NCBI GenBank assembly: GCA_016703625.1
Contig: JADJBP010000004.1
Location: 62,001 to 126,000, forward strand
Direction of reading: 5' to 3'
Source of the DNA: Chitinophagaceae bacterium
GTDB taxonomy: Bacteria; Bacteroidota; Bacteroidia; Chitinophagales; Chitinophagaceae
DNA: 64,000 nucleotides
Shown: one piece after another, positions 8,117 through 17,669 of the stretch
Layout of the letters: each line of letters starts with the position of its first letter
Position numbering within the stretch: position 1 is the stretch's first letter
Notes under the pieces: model-generated
Databases searched by the model: none
Told to the model about the DNA's origin: nothing
What the model saw: only the letters and a program-made list of their open reading frames with translations
Position numbers and translations under genes: made by a program

Positions 8117-9266
8117 TTATTTCCTTAAAACTATTCTGAATGTGGCACCCTTATCCGGTTCTGATTGTTTTACAAACAACTCACCTTTATGATACTGCTC
8201 AATAATGCGTTTGCAAAGGGTTAAACCCAGCCCCCAGCCGCGTTTTTTGGTGGTAAAACCCGGCTTGAACACTTTGGAAATATTTTTTTTGCTGATACCC
8301 TTTGCCCGTATCCGTAACATCTACAATAACCTGTGTGGTCTCATTTTTTATGCTGATGCTTATATTTCCTTTGCCTTCCAGTGCATCCAGCCCGTTCTTT
8401 AATAAATTCTCGATCACCCAGTCAAACAGCGGGCCGTTGATCATGGCTTTTATTTCCTTTTCGCCATAGGTGTTGATCTTAAAATGTACACTTTCCGGCG
8501 ACCTTCGTTTTATATAACCAACCATATGCTCAACCTGTACCAAAATATCCATCAGTTCCAGTTGCGGTGTGCTGCCGATCTTTCCAAAACGGTCGCTTAC
8601 CAGTTTCAGGCGCTCAACATCCTTGCTCATTTCAGGTACCATCTTTTCCAAACCTGGCGTCTCTTTCAGCATTTCTACCCAGCCCTGCAAAGAAGTTAAA
8701 GGTGTGCCCAGCTGGTGGGCGGTTTCCTTTGCCATCCCGGCCCATACCTGGTTTTGGGTAGATTTATTACGGGTAGAAATGGCGATCAGGGTAATGATGA
8801 TAAAAAGGGCAACAATGAATAACTGTACAATGGGGTAGACCTACCTGTTTCAGCAGTTCCGATTCACCATAAAAACCCGGTTGGTTTGTAAAGAATCGTA
8901 AGGGTTGATCCATTCAATAGGGGCATTTAATTTTTTAAATTCGGCGAGTTTATCAACCAGGTAATTTTTTTCACCGGCTACTTTTATGGAATCGAGGTTA
9001 CGGTGGTCTATGATACTGTCATTTTCATAAACCAGTATCATCGGGATATCCTTACTGTTTTCAGTCAATACCCTGATTGGCCAGGTTTCAGGAGTATCAG
9101 TGAGGTTTGCAACTTCCCTGGAGGCTTCAACCCATTGTTCAATTTTGATCTTTTCTTCAACAGCAATTTTCTTTGCCAGGTGATTGGAATAAAATACGGT
9201 GCCCGTTACGATAACAATTGCAACCAGGGCCAGTACGCTTCGCCAGTTAAGCAGGGAATTAAACAT
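8117..9266 (-). CDS. Sensor histidine kinase, split by several indels
   Basis: The protein begins MFNSLLNWRSVLALVAIVIV with one membrane segment, then an extracytoplasmic region (to about residue 130), a second helix (FIVALFIIITLIAIS) and the catalytic core. The H-box is MAKETAHQLGTPLTSLQGW with the phospho-accepting His, the N-box VIENLLKNGLDALEGKG, then DVTDTGKG and KRGWGLGLTLCKRIIEQYHKG (G boxes), ending GATFRIVLRK. Frame changes lie near 8850, 8800 and 8300; together the parts make about 380 residues. No response regulator is adjacent. The signal is unknown. Confidence 0.82.
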
Positions 9267-9322
9267 GCAGTAAAAATAAGAAATAAGTCATGAGTTACCC
9301 GGTATAAGTTATACATTATAAG

Positions 9323-9330
9323 TATGTTTG
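9323..9330 (+). promoter_or_regulatory. -7 box TATGTTTG before the glycosyltransferase
   Basis: An exact TAnnTTTG lies 24 nt upstream of the ATG at 9355, the right distance for a short leader. No clear TTTG -33 element is seen. Confidence 0.45.
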
Positions 9331-9354
9331 TACGACGCTGAAGCTGTTTAATAA

Positions 9355-10376
9355 ATGACACAACCTGCCATCGCTATTGTTATCCTGAACTGGAACGGAA
9401 GAAAATTTTGGAAAATTTCTGCCTTCGGTAACTGCTTTGTATTCCCCGGCACGGAGATCATTATTGCCGACAATGCCTCAACTGACGATTCTGTTCAGTT
9501 TTTAAAGGAAAATTATCCGCAGGTGACCATTATACAGAACAGCCATAATGAGGGCTTTTCCGGTGGCTACAACCGTGCATTGAAGCAGGTTATAGCCGAT
9601 TATTATGTGCTGCTGAACAGCGATGTGGAAGTTACACCCAACTGGATCGGGCCGGTGATCGAATTAATGGAATCGGATGCATCCATTGCAGCCTGCCAGC
9701 CAAAAATACTGGCCTATGATCATAAGGACCAGTTTGAATATTCGGGTGCCGGCGGCGGCTGGCTCGATAAATTCGGATACCCGTTTATGAGAGGAAGGGT
9801 ATTTGACCTGTGTGAAAAAGATACCGGGCAGTATGATACCGCGGAACCCTGTTTTTGGGCAAGCGGTGCGGCATTTTTTGTACGTTCATCGGTTTACCAC
9901 GAGTTGGGCGGACTGGATGAATTCTTTTTTGCACACCAGGAAGAAATTGACCTGTGCTGGCGCATGCAACTGGCCGGTTATACAGTGTATGTGCAGCCGG
10001 CTTCGGTTGTTTATCATGTAGGAGGTGGCACATTGCCAAGAGGAACAGCCGAAAAACATTCCTGAATTTCCGCAATAACCTGGTCATGCTGTATAAAAAT
10101 CTTCCGGCTTCAGCGGTATGGTGGAAGATACCATTCCGGATGAAACTGGATGCGGTTGCTGCCTGGGGGGAATTGATAAGGGGTGACAGGGGCTATTTTT
10201 TTGCTATAATTAAAGCCCATTTTCATTTCCTGGGCTGGCTGTTTGCAAAACAAAAACAGTCTGTTTTCCCGGTGAAAAAGGACGGTAAGCTTAAGGGTTT
10301 ATACAATGGCTCGGTGGTTTGGGCTTATTTTATTCAAAAGAAAAAAACCTTTTTGGAAATTATTGGGGGTAAATAA
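9355..10376 (+). CDS. Family 2 glycosyltransferase, with several indels
   Basis: A cytoplasmic GT-A glycosyltransferase: AIVILNWNGRKF at the N-terminus, EIIIADNASTDDSVQFL, the DxD-like LLNSDVEVTPNWIGP, and FFAHQEEIDLCWRMQLAGYTVYV followed by VVYHVGGGTLPRG. Such enzymes (rhamnosyl/galactofuranosyl type) extend surface polysaccharides. The first frame ends at 10065; adding one A near 10050 (ggaacagcc) continues into NSRKTFLNFRNNLVMLYKNL up to 10376. Residues 17-31 (FWKISAFGNCFVF) look garbled: three added bases between 9408 and 9445 would give FLEKFLPSVTAFVF, the usual family sequence. Corrected length is about 341 residues. The substrate is unknown. Confidence 0.85.
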
Positions 10377-10397
10377 TTTTTTTTGGCTTACAGCCCT

Positions 10398-10405
10398 TAT
10401 TTTTG
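10398..10405 (+). promoter_or_regulatory. -7 box TATTTTTG before the 67-residue gene
   Basis: An exact TAnnTTTG ends 19 nt before ATG 10425. This is consistent with a short leader and supports that ATG over an upstream in-frame start at 10383. Confidence 0.45.
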
Positions 10406-10424
10406 CAACGCAAACTATAATATA

Positions 10425-10628
10425 ATGAATCACGAAGTTATAGACAATAAACACAAGGATTTCACGCATAACTGGGTATCTACTTCACGATTTATCTGGT
10501 TTTGCCAGGTATTTTTAGTGTTGGCCTTTGTATTGGGCGGGTGTTATAATTTATATACACACCGTTATAAGGGTAAACCAAAGGTTGAAGTACCTGCAAA
10601 TACCCTGTATAACCCTACTTACAAATAA
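10425..10628 (+). CDS. Small single-span membrane protein, hypothetical
   Basis: A 67-residue protein, MNHEVIDNKHKDFTHNWVST and on, with one membrane helix (RFIWFCQVFLVLAFVLGGCYNLY) and a basic C-terminal tail (THRYKGKPKVEVPANTLYNPTYK). It resembles the small accessory subunits that accompany membrane complexes, but I recognise no family and no partner is adjacent. It is transcribed toward tRNA-Gly. ATG 10425 is chosen because the TATTTTTG box lies just upstream. Confidence 0.6.
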   Translation: MNHEVIDNKHKDFTHNWVSTSRFIWFCQVFLVLAFVLGGCYNLYTHRYKGKPKVEVPANTLYNPTYK

Positions 10629-10654
10629 AATTTTTATAGTAAGATTACAACGCT

Positions 10655-10662
10655 TATTTTTG
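10655..10662 (+). promoter_or_regulatory. -7 box TATTTTTG for tRNA-Gly
   Basis: An exact TAnnTTTG lies 35 nt upstream of the tRNA-Gly 5' end. It probably also drives tRNA-Leu(TAA), although a terminator-like hairpin lies between the two tRNAs. Confidence 0.45.
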
Positions 10663-10697
10663 CCCTCCGAAAAATAAGTACAGTTCTTATCATTATT

Positions 10698-10770
10698 GCG
10701 GAAGTAGCTCATTTGGTAGAGCGCGACCTTGCCAAGGTCGAGGTGGCCGGTTCGAGCCCGGTCTTCCGCT
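10698..10770 (+). tRNA. tRNA-Gly (anticodon GCC)
   Basis: The sequence starts GCGGAAGTAGCTCATTTGG and ends TTCGAGCCCGGTCTTCCGCT. The acceptor GCGGAAG pairs perfectly with CTTCCGC. The anticodon stem CGACC/GGTCG encloses TTGCCAA, giving anticodon GCC. The T arm is GGCCGGTTCGAGCCCGGTC. Length is 73 nt with no encoded CCA. Confidence 0.97.
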
Positions 10771-10779
10771 CAAAAACTG

Positions 10780-10804
10780 ATCCCGACTCGTCGGGATTTT
10801 TTTT
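10780..10804 (+). terminator. Intrinsic terminator after tRNA-Gly
   Basis: ATCCCGA and TCGGGAT form a stem around a 4-nt loop, followed by a run of eight T. The same kind of palindrome is widespread in Bacteroidota intergenic DNA (recalled, not checked). Confidence 0.75.
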
Positions 10805-10813
10805 CACCAGTAC

Positions 10814-10902
10814 ACTCGGGTGGTGGAACTGGTAGACACGCAGGACTTAAAATCCTGTGGTCCGTAAGGGCCGTGACGGTTCAATTCCGTTCCCGAGTAC
10901 CA
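10814..10902 (+). tRNA. tRNA-Leu (anticodon TAA)
   Basis: The sequence starts ACTCGGGTGGTGGAACTGG and ends TTCCGTTCCCGAGTACCA. The acceptor ACTCGGG pairs with CCCGAGT; CCA is encoded. The anticodon stem CAGGA/TCCTG encloses CTTAAAA, giving anticodon TAA. The variable arm TGGTCCGTAAGGGCCGTGA is long, as in class II tRNAs. Length is 89 nt including CCA. Confidence 0.96.
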
Positions 10903-10903
10903 T

Positions 10904-10935
10904 AAAAAAAGCGACAAGAAATTGTCGCTTTTTTT
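10904..10935. terminator. Bidirectional terminator between tRNA-Leu and the YD-repeat-like gene
   Basis: A7-GCGACAA and TTGTCGC-T7 pair perfectly around a 4-nt loop. The A/T runs on both sides allow it to end both convergent transcripts. Confidence 0.85.
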
Positions 10936-10951
10936 ATGCCAGCTGTATAAT

Positions 10952-11782
10952 TTATTTATACTCATACTCGATCGTTCCCAGCAGCCTTCTTTCCTTTGAA
11001 TAACATTTTTCCCTGACCCTCAGGCCGTTGCTGTATGTGTATTTCCAGATATAATAATAACTGCCGCCTTCTTCGGTGCTGGTCATTTGGGTTATGAGGC
11101 CGGCATTGTTGTATTCAAAAACATAATCGGGCAGCATTTTCTGTGTGAATGGATTCATATGAACCACATCGGTAAGCCTGTTCTTACTGTCGTAATAATA
11201 ATAATAAGTAGTTCCGCTTTTGGTATCTTTCTCTATCGATACATTGTTTTTTTCATCAGGTGAGAAAAGAATGAGGCTGGTATCCCGTCCATTTTTGATG
11301 CGGTACATCCGCTGTAATAAACCCCTTTCATCATATTCGTAATTATGGGTTTCGGTTATCTCATTGGTAAAATCATCATCACTGGAATGTATATGCGACC
11401 GGATGCTCTTGATCCTGTTGTTATCATCATAGGTATAGTTAGACGTATTTACGGCAAGGTCGGAACTGTCGACTGTTTGTACCAGTAAACCATCTTTGGT
11501 AAACCGCGAGGTAAATAATGAAGGGCCTGTTGCAGCAGACCTGGTAAAGGTTTCTACCTCGGTATAGTTCCGGTTTATCTGTTTTTCAACGGTAAAGCCG
11601 TCGCTGGGCCTTCCGTCATCATCCAGGCCGGTTACTTTAACGGTTCTTATTTTTTGTTCCTTCAGCACCACCATTTCGGCCAGCAACTGGTTGTTACTGA
11701 AAATATCTTTATAATAGAACTGGCCATACCCGTTTAATCCCATGCACAGCACAAAACCTGCAACAAATATTTTTCTGATCAT
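10952..11782 (-). CDS. Secreted YD-repeat-like protein, hypothetical
   Basis: A 276-residue protein with a signal peptide (MIRKIFVAGFVLCMGLNGYGQ). The body has degenerate YD/RHS-type repeats: SNYTYDDNNRIKSIRSH, HNYEYDERGLLQRMYRI, YYYYDSKNRLTDVVHM, YVFEYNNAGLITQMTS, YTYSNGLRVREKCY. Such repeats fold as beta strands that stack, and in large RHS toxins make a shell. This protein is too short for that and has no toxin tip, so it is probably a small surface or periplasmic protein of unknown role. It converges with tRNA-Leu(TAA). Confidence 0.65.
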   Translation of the reverse strand: MIRKIFVAGFVLCMGLNGYGQFYYKDIFSNNQLLAEMVVLKEQKIRTVKVTGLDDDGRPSDGFTVEKQINRNYTEVETFTRSAATGPSLFTSRFTKDGLLVQTVDSSDLAVNTSNYTYDDNNRIKSIRSHIHSSDDDFTNEITETHNYEYDERGLLQRMYRIKNGRDTSLILFSPDEKNNVSIEKDTKSGTTYYYYYDSKNRLTDVVHMNPFTQKMLPDYVFEYNNAGLITQMTSTEEGGSYYYIWKYTYSNGLRVREKCYSKERRLLGTIEYEYK

Positions 11783-11881
11783 TTTTTTTATTTTCTACAA
11801 CGAATTTAAACTATCTTTTATTTACCTAAATTATGCCATTAAGGGCTATGCCCGTAAACTTTATTATTTTTAACAAAATTA

Positions 11882-12951
11882 ATGCTCATGAGCCGTCTTA
11901 AAGAAAGGCCGGAAAAGAATTGCCTGAACTGTAATACTGAGGTACAAGGCAGGTTTTGTCATGTATGCGGACAGGAAAATATTGAAATAAAGGAATCAGT
12001 CTGGGACCTGGTTTCACATTTTTTCAGGGATATTACCCATTTTGACGGAAAATTCTTCAGTTCATTAAAATACCTGGTCTTCCGCCCGGGGTTCTTATCA
12101 AAAGAATATATGATCGGCCGGAGGGCCAGCTATGTAAATCCCATCAGGATGTACATTTTTACTTCTGCATTTTTCTTTCTGATCTTTTTCTCTTTATTTA
12201 AAGTAGATAAAAATACCACGCTCATCTCCGGTGTAACTATGAATAATAAGACCTATGAAATGATCACGGCGATGGATTCACTGGAATTTGATACGTTTAC
12301 GCGTGATATAAAAAAGGAGGATAGCCTGGTAATATTACCCATGAGCAGGGAGGCATTTAAAAAATATTTTGACAGTACGGTGCAAAAACGGCTGATCCAT
12401 TTCTCTAATGCTGATTTCAGGTCAAAGCCTGCTTACGATTCGGCATTAAAAGCGGGCAGGAAGGAAGATGGCTGGCTGAAAAGGCAATTGATCTATAAAG
12501 AGATCGAACTAAATGAAAAATACGGGACTAACACCGGGCAGGCTTTCAAAGATTTTGCCGGTATTTTATTACACAGCCTGCCGCAGATGTTCTTTATTTT
12601 ATTACCCCTTTTTGCGATGATACTTAAACTGCTTTATTTCCGCAGTAAAAATTATTATTATGTCAACCACCGGATATTCAGCCTGCACTTTTATATCTTC
12701 AGTTTTATAACCATGCTGGTGCTGTTTGGGCTTAATAAGATAAACTTCAGGCTGGAATGGAAGTTTATTTCAGTACTGCAGGTGATCATCGGTGCAGGCA
12801 TATTCTTTTATCTCTATAAAGCCATGCGTAGATTTTACCAGCAGCGAAGGGCAAAAACGGTATTCAAGTTTTTGATGCTTTGTTTTTGCTTTTACTAACC
12901 ATCCTGCTGCTGTTTGTGCTTTTTGTACTATTCTCTCTTTATAAACTTTAA
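11882..12951 (+). CDS. DUF3667 zinc-ribbon membrane protein, 3' end frameshifted
   Basis: The N-terminus has a zinc ribbon (CLNCNTEVQGRFCHVCGQEN), then the DUF3667 core (SHFFRDITHFDGKFFSSLKY and FRPGFLSKEYMIGRRASYVN) and hydrophobic segments (MYIFTSAFFFLIFFSLF, LPQMFFILLPLFAMILKLLYF, FYIFSFITMLVLFGL). The open frame stops at 12898, but a shift near 12880 opens LLLLTILLLFVLFVLFSLYK up to TAA at 12951, which adds the expected last helix. This family is frequent in Bacteroidota; its role is unknown. It ends 5 bp before mazG, so the two are likely co-transcribed. Confidence 0.8.
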
Positions 12952-12956
12952 CTTTT

Positions 12957-13775
12957 ATGGCTACCCCAAATTCTGCTGCATTTGACAGGCTGGTAACGAT
13001 CATGGATGAACTCAGGGAAAAATGCCCCTGGGATAAAAAGCAAACCATACAGTCTCTTCGCCAGCTGACCATTGAAGAAACTTATGAACTGGCCGATGCC
13101 ATCAGCGAAAATGACTGGAAAAGCCTGAAAGAAGAACTGGGTGACCTCATGCTTCACCTGGTTTTTTATGCTAAGATCGGTGCCGAACAAAAGCAGTTTA
13201 CCCTGGATGAAGTGATCAACGGGGTATGTGAAAAACTGATCAGCAGGCATCCCCATATCTATTCCGATACCCATGTAAATAACGAAGAAGATGTTAAAAA
13301 GAACTGGGAAAAACTGAAACTGAAAGAAGGTAAAACTTCTGTTTTGAGTGGTGTACCCTTGTCGCTGCCTTCCATGGTAAAAGCCATGCGGCTCCAGGAA
13401 AAAGCCAAACAGGTAGGATTTGAATGGGATACCCGGGAACAGGTTTGGGAAAAGGTAGAGGAGGAGATCAGGGAATTGCAGGAAGCAATAGGCAACCGGC
13501 AATTGGCAATTGGCTTAAATAATAAGCCCGAAAAGGATGAAATTGCCAAACTTTCAGGTAATGTGGAGGATGAATTGGGAGATGTTTTTTTCTCTTTGGT
13601 AAACTTTGCAAGGTTTTTGCAGGTAGATGCTGAGCATGCACTGGAACGGACCAATAAAAAATTCATTGACAGGTTTACCCGTATGGAAGCGGAAGCTTTA
13701 AAAGATGGGAAATACCTGCATGATCTGAACCTGGAAGAGATGGACAGCATTTGGAACAGCATAAAGAAAAAATAA
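12957..13775 (+). CDS. mazG: Nucleoside triphosphate pyrophosphohydrolase MazG
   Basis: A 272-residue two-domain MazG that hydrolyses (d)NTPs to monophosphates. The first domain has MDELREKCPWDKKQTIQSLR, EETYELADAI and KEELGDLMLHLVFYAKI (EExxE...ExxD magnesium site); the second has EEEIRELQEA and VEDELGDVFFSLVNFAR. Between EEEIRELQEA and the next helix lies IGNRQLAIGLNNKPEKDEIA, encoded by heptamer-like repeats at 13485-13514; other MazG proteins usually have only a short linker there. It is followed after 9 bp by the large kinase gene, which probably shares its transcript. Confidence 0.93.
   Translation: MATPNSAAFDRLVTIMDELREKCPWDKKQTIQSLRQLTIEETYELADAISENDWKSLKEELGDLMLHLVFYAKIGAEQKQFTLDEVINGVCEKLISRHPHIYSDTHVNNEEDVKKNWEKLKLKEGKTSVLSGVPLSLPSMVKAMRLQEKAKQVGFEWDTREQVWEKVEEEIRELQEAIGNRQLAIGLNNKPEKDEIAKLSGNVEDELGDVFFSLVNFARFLQVDAEHALERTNKKFIDRFTRMEAEALKDGKYLHDLNLEEMDSIWNSIKKK
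13485..13514. repeat. Heptamer-like repeat inside mazG
   Basis: gcaata-ggcaacc-ggcaatt-ggcaatt-ggc: four units of a GGCAAYN pattern encode IGNRQLAIG in frame. It makes a surface-loop insertion. Compare the similar arrays at 25037, 33841, 56975 and 57020. Confidence 0.7.
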
Positions 13776-13784
13776 AAATTGTAA

Positions 13785-16700
13785 TTGCGAAACAGCTTTT
13801 CTTTCAAGAGTATTTATATAAAAAACAGCTATCTGCTGATCATAGCAGCATGGCTGATCACTTTTTCATTTATCATAGATAATTACTGGTCGGGTAATTC
13901 CTCAGTTGCCGATGTACGTAAAAAGATTGAAAAGGATATTCAGCAGCAGGAATTGGATTTTGAAAAACTGTTGCAGGATACCGTATTGATAAAAAACATA
14001 GATGCCAATAATTTTGATGCGAACCAGCTTAACCGGTTAACCGGGAAACCCTATTTTATTTTCAGGTATTTTGTAAATGATATAGGGCTGCACCAGGTCA
14101 TTTTCTGGAACACCCAAACTGTTTTACCAACGCCCGAAATACTTACTGCTGAAGGCAGGACCGGTTTCATAAAACTGGATAACGGCTATTATGTTTGGCA
14201 GAAGAAAAATACCGCTTCCAGTATAACAGTTGCATTGATACCGGTTAAATGGAATTACTTTGTAACCAATACCTACCTGCAGAATACTTTTGTTTCCGGG
14301 CAGGAAATTGAGCGTAAATATGATATTGCCGATACCCCAAACGGTGCGGTTGTAAAATCCATTTTTGGCGATCCATTGTTTTACCTCGCGGAAAAGACCG
14401 GGAATGTGGTGCCCAAAAATAATGCCGTTGCCGCCTGGTTCAGGATCATAGCTGCTATACTGGTATTGCTGTTCATTCATTTGCTGGCTGTAAAAATAGC
14501 TGTTACCCAAAACCTTGCCCGTGCTTTATTTTTTTTAATACCCATTGTGATTTTATTACGGCTGCTGAGTTATTATGTACCGGTACCCGTAAATTTCAGG
14601 CAATTCGAGCTGTTCGATCCTGCTGTTTACGGTTCTAATTTTATTTTACGTTCTTTGGGCGACCTGCTCATCAATGCGCTTTTATTTACCTGGGTTGTAT
14701 TGTTTGTGCATAACCAGTTGCTTGAAAAGAAGACCAGGTTACAAGGTGGTTCACCTGTATTTAAATGGCTCATCCTGGCAGCTGTATGTATTGTTTTACT
14801 TACCGCCACCTTTACTTCGGGACAGGTTATACGCAGTATGGTGGCCGATTCAAAGATATCATTTGATGTGATCAATTTCTTTACACTCGATATCTACAGT
14901 GTAACGGGGTTTATTGTGCTGTGCTGCCTGGCTATCGGTTATTTCCTGCTCAGCCAGATGCTCGTAAGGCTTGTTCAGCCCTTATTTTCAAAAAACATGA
15001 CCTGGCTGTACCTGGTTGTTGTTATTGGGGGGTTGATCTACCTTACCATTCAGCTCAGTTTTGCAAACGCGGTCTTTGAATTGTTCATCCTGGCCTGGCT
15101 GGTCATTTACCTGTTTTTACTGAACAGGGAAAGCCTTGCCCTGTCGGTGAACAGGATCAGCTCAACCGGCTTTATTTTCTGGCTGTTCTTTTTTTCTGTT
15201 ACCATTACCAGTGTAATTGTTGTGGAGAACAGCAAAAAGGAAATGCGTAACAGGATGTTTTATGCTGAAACACTTTCCACCAAGACAGACCCGTCGAGCG
15301 AAACATTATTAAATACCTTATTGACCGATTTCAGGAACGATTACCTGGCTGCAAATTTTTACCGTTTCCGGGAAGACAGTTCGAACCGGTTTTTTAAAGA
15401 CAGCCTGGTTAACGGAAATTTTTCGGGCTATACCAATAAGTATGAAACCAAAATATTTACGTTTGATATCAATAAAGAACCGCTTTTTAACCAGGAAAAT
15501 ACCGGTTATAATGAACTGAACACCGTTTTAAAAACACAGGCCAAACCAACCAATATTCCTGAATTGTTTTACTACGATGAATCCTATGACCGGTTTAGTT
15601 ATATCAGCCATAAAACAGTTACCGGTTTTGACGGGGATACACTGGGTTACCTGTTTGTACTGGCTCATCCCAAGCAATACAAGACCGATGCCCTGAACCT
15701 GGAGTTGTTTTCCCGGGGCAAGAATAATGCGATAGAAAATTCACCTGTATATGCTTTTGCAGTGTACAGTCATTTGCAACTGGTAAAAAGGCATAATGAT
15801 TATCCTTTTGCTACCCGCTTAACGGAAAAGCAGGTACCGGGTGAAGAGTTTGTAACCATAACCAATAAGAATTATGATGAACTCTGGTATAAGGCCGGTC
15901 CGCAAAAGATTGTAATTATTACCAAGGAGAATAATTTTTACATTGAGTCAATAACCCTCTTCTCTTATCTGTTCTGTGCTTTTTTACTGGTGGCAGGTAT
16001 CTTCTGGATATTCAATATAAGCCTGCGTTCAAGACTGAACAGCGAAAGGATCAGGTCATTCCTGCAACTGAGTATACGCAACCAGATCCACGGTACTGTT
16101 ATATTTATCAGTGTACTTTCTTTCTTTGTAATTGGCGTAGCTACTATTTTATTTTTTATCAGCCGGTACGAAAACAGCAACCGTGAAAAGCTGAGCAGGG
16201 TTATACAGGTTATGGAAAATGAAGTACGGCTTTCATTGAATGAAATGGCTGACCTGGATGAAATCATTACCGCCAATGATGAAGCCTATCTTCAAAAACT
16301 GGAAAAGTAATAGATAAGATATCAGAGATACATGCGGTTGATGTTAACCTGTACGACCTCGATGGAAACCTGCAGGTATCATCATTGCCCCTGCCTTATA
16401 CCAAAAAAGGTAGTGAGTACAAAGATGGATCCCATTGCCTATTATCACCTTAACCGGAAAAAAGAAGTACAGTTCTTCAAGAAGGAGAAGATCGGGAAAC
16501 TGAATTTTGTGAGTAATTATGTGCCGGTCATTGATGCCGGCGGCAGGGAATATGCATACCTGAATATTCCTTATTTTACCAGCGAAACAAAATTGCAGGA
16601 AGAGATCGCCAACTTCCTGGTGACCATCATCAACCTGAATGCCTTTATTTTTTTAATAGCCGGTATCATTGCCTTGTTCATTACAAACCGGATCACCCGT

Positions 16701-17537
16701 TCTTTTCCTTTATCAGTGAAAAAATGAAGGCGGTTAACCTGGGTAAACACAATGAAGCTATTGACTGGAGGCGAAATGATGAGATCGGTGACCTGGTAAA
16801 GGAATACAATAAAATGGTGGCAAAACTGGAAGACAAGTGCCGTTGCACTGGCCAAAAGCGAAAGGGAAGGTGCATGGCGTGAAATGGCCAGGCAGGTTGC
16901 CCATGAAATTAAAAATCCGCTCACGCCCATGAAACTGAGCCTGCAATACCTGCAAAAATCCATTTTAAATAAAGCAGATAATATAGAGGAACTCACAGCA
17001 AAGGTTTCCAAAACACTGGTTGAACAGATCGAACACCTGAATCATATTGCCGGCGAGTTCAGCCAGTTTGCCAATATCGGTAATCCAAAAAATGAAGTGG
17101 TTGACCTGCATGAGGTGATCAGGCCGGTGACCGAGCTGCATGCCGTTGATGACAGGATACAGATCGTATGGAACAAGGCCCCGGGGCCGGTTTTGGTGAA
17201 AGCAGACCGTACGCATTTGAACCGTTTATTTACCAACCTTATTTTAAATGCGATGCAGGCCATTCCTCCAGAAAGAAGGGTTATGATCAGTATAGAGGAA
17301 GAGATTGATGATGAGCATGTGCTGATCAAAATAAAAGACAATGGCAATGGCATTTCCGATGAACTGCAATCAAAAATGTTCACGCCAAATTTTACGACAA
17401 AAACTTCCGGCACCGGCCTTGGGCTGGCCATGAGCAAAGGAATAGTGGAACAGGCGAGGGGAAAAATATGGTTTGAAACAGAAGTAGGAGTAGGAACTAC
17501 TTTTTTTGTGGAGTTGCCGTTGATCCACGAAAAATAA
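13785..17537 (+). CDS. Large NtrY-like sensor histidine kinase, split by about four indels
   Basis: About 1,250 residues when joined. It starts with TTG 13785 (MRNSFSFKSIYIKNSYLLII). It has an N-terminal helix, a sensor region, a block of about eight membrane helices (VAAWFRIIAAILVLLFIHLL to LFILAWLVIYLFLL), a second extracytoplasmic region, further helices, a HAMP-like stretch and the catalytic core: REMARQVAHEIKNPLTPMKL (phospho-His), NRLFTNLILNAMQAIPPERR (N box), KIKDNGNGISDELQSKMFTP and TSGTGLGLAMSKGIVEQARG (G boxes). Frame changes lie near 16306 (an extra A after GAAAA gives EKVIDKISEIHAVDVNLYDL), 16400, 16715 and 16830. No regulator is adjacent. It follows mazG by 9 bp. Confidence 0.85.
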
Positions 17538-17574
17538 ATTTGAATGCTGTGGTGACACCGGGTATGTACAGCAT

Positions 17575-17610
17575 AAAAAATCCCATCTGCGAATAGCGGA
17601 TGGGATTTTT
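17575..17610. terminator. Bidirectional terminator between the kinase gene and lpdA
   Basis: TCCCATC and GATGGGA pair around an 11-nt loop, flanked by A6 and T5 runs, so both converging transcripts can end here. Downstream (17637-17660) lies gatttctcctgcgtcgaaat, which resembles a dispersed intergenic sequence seen in related genomes (recollection only). Confidence 0.8.
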
Positions 17611-17669
17611 ATATACAAAGGGTTTACAATGATAGATTTCTCCTGCGTCGAAATGACAGGCAGGTTGTT

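Noticed and set aside
16332..16727. A separate small gene between the kinase parts
   Set aside because: Its sequence continues the sensor and HAMP-like region of the kinase in a shifted frame.
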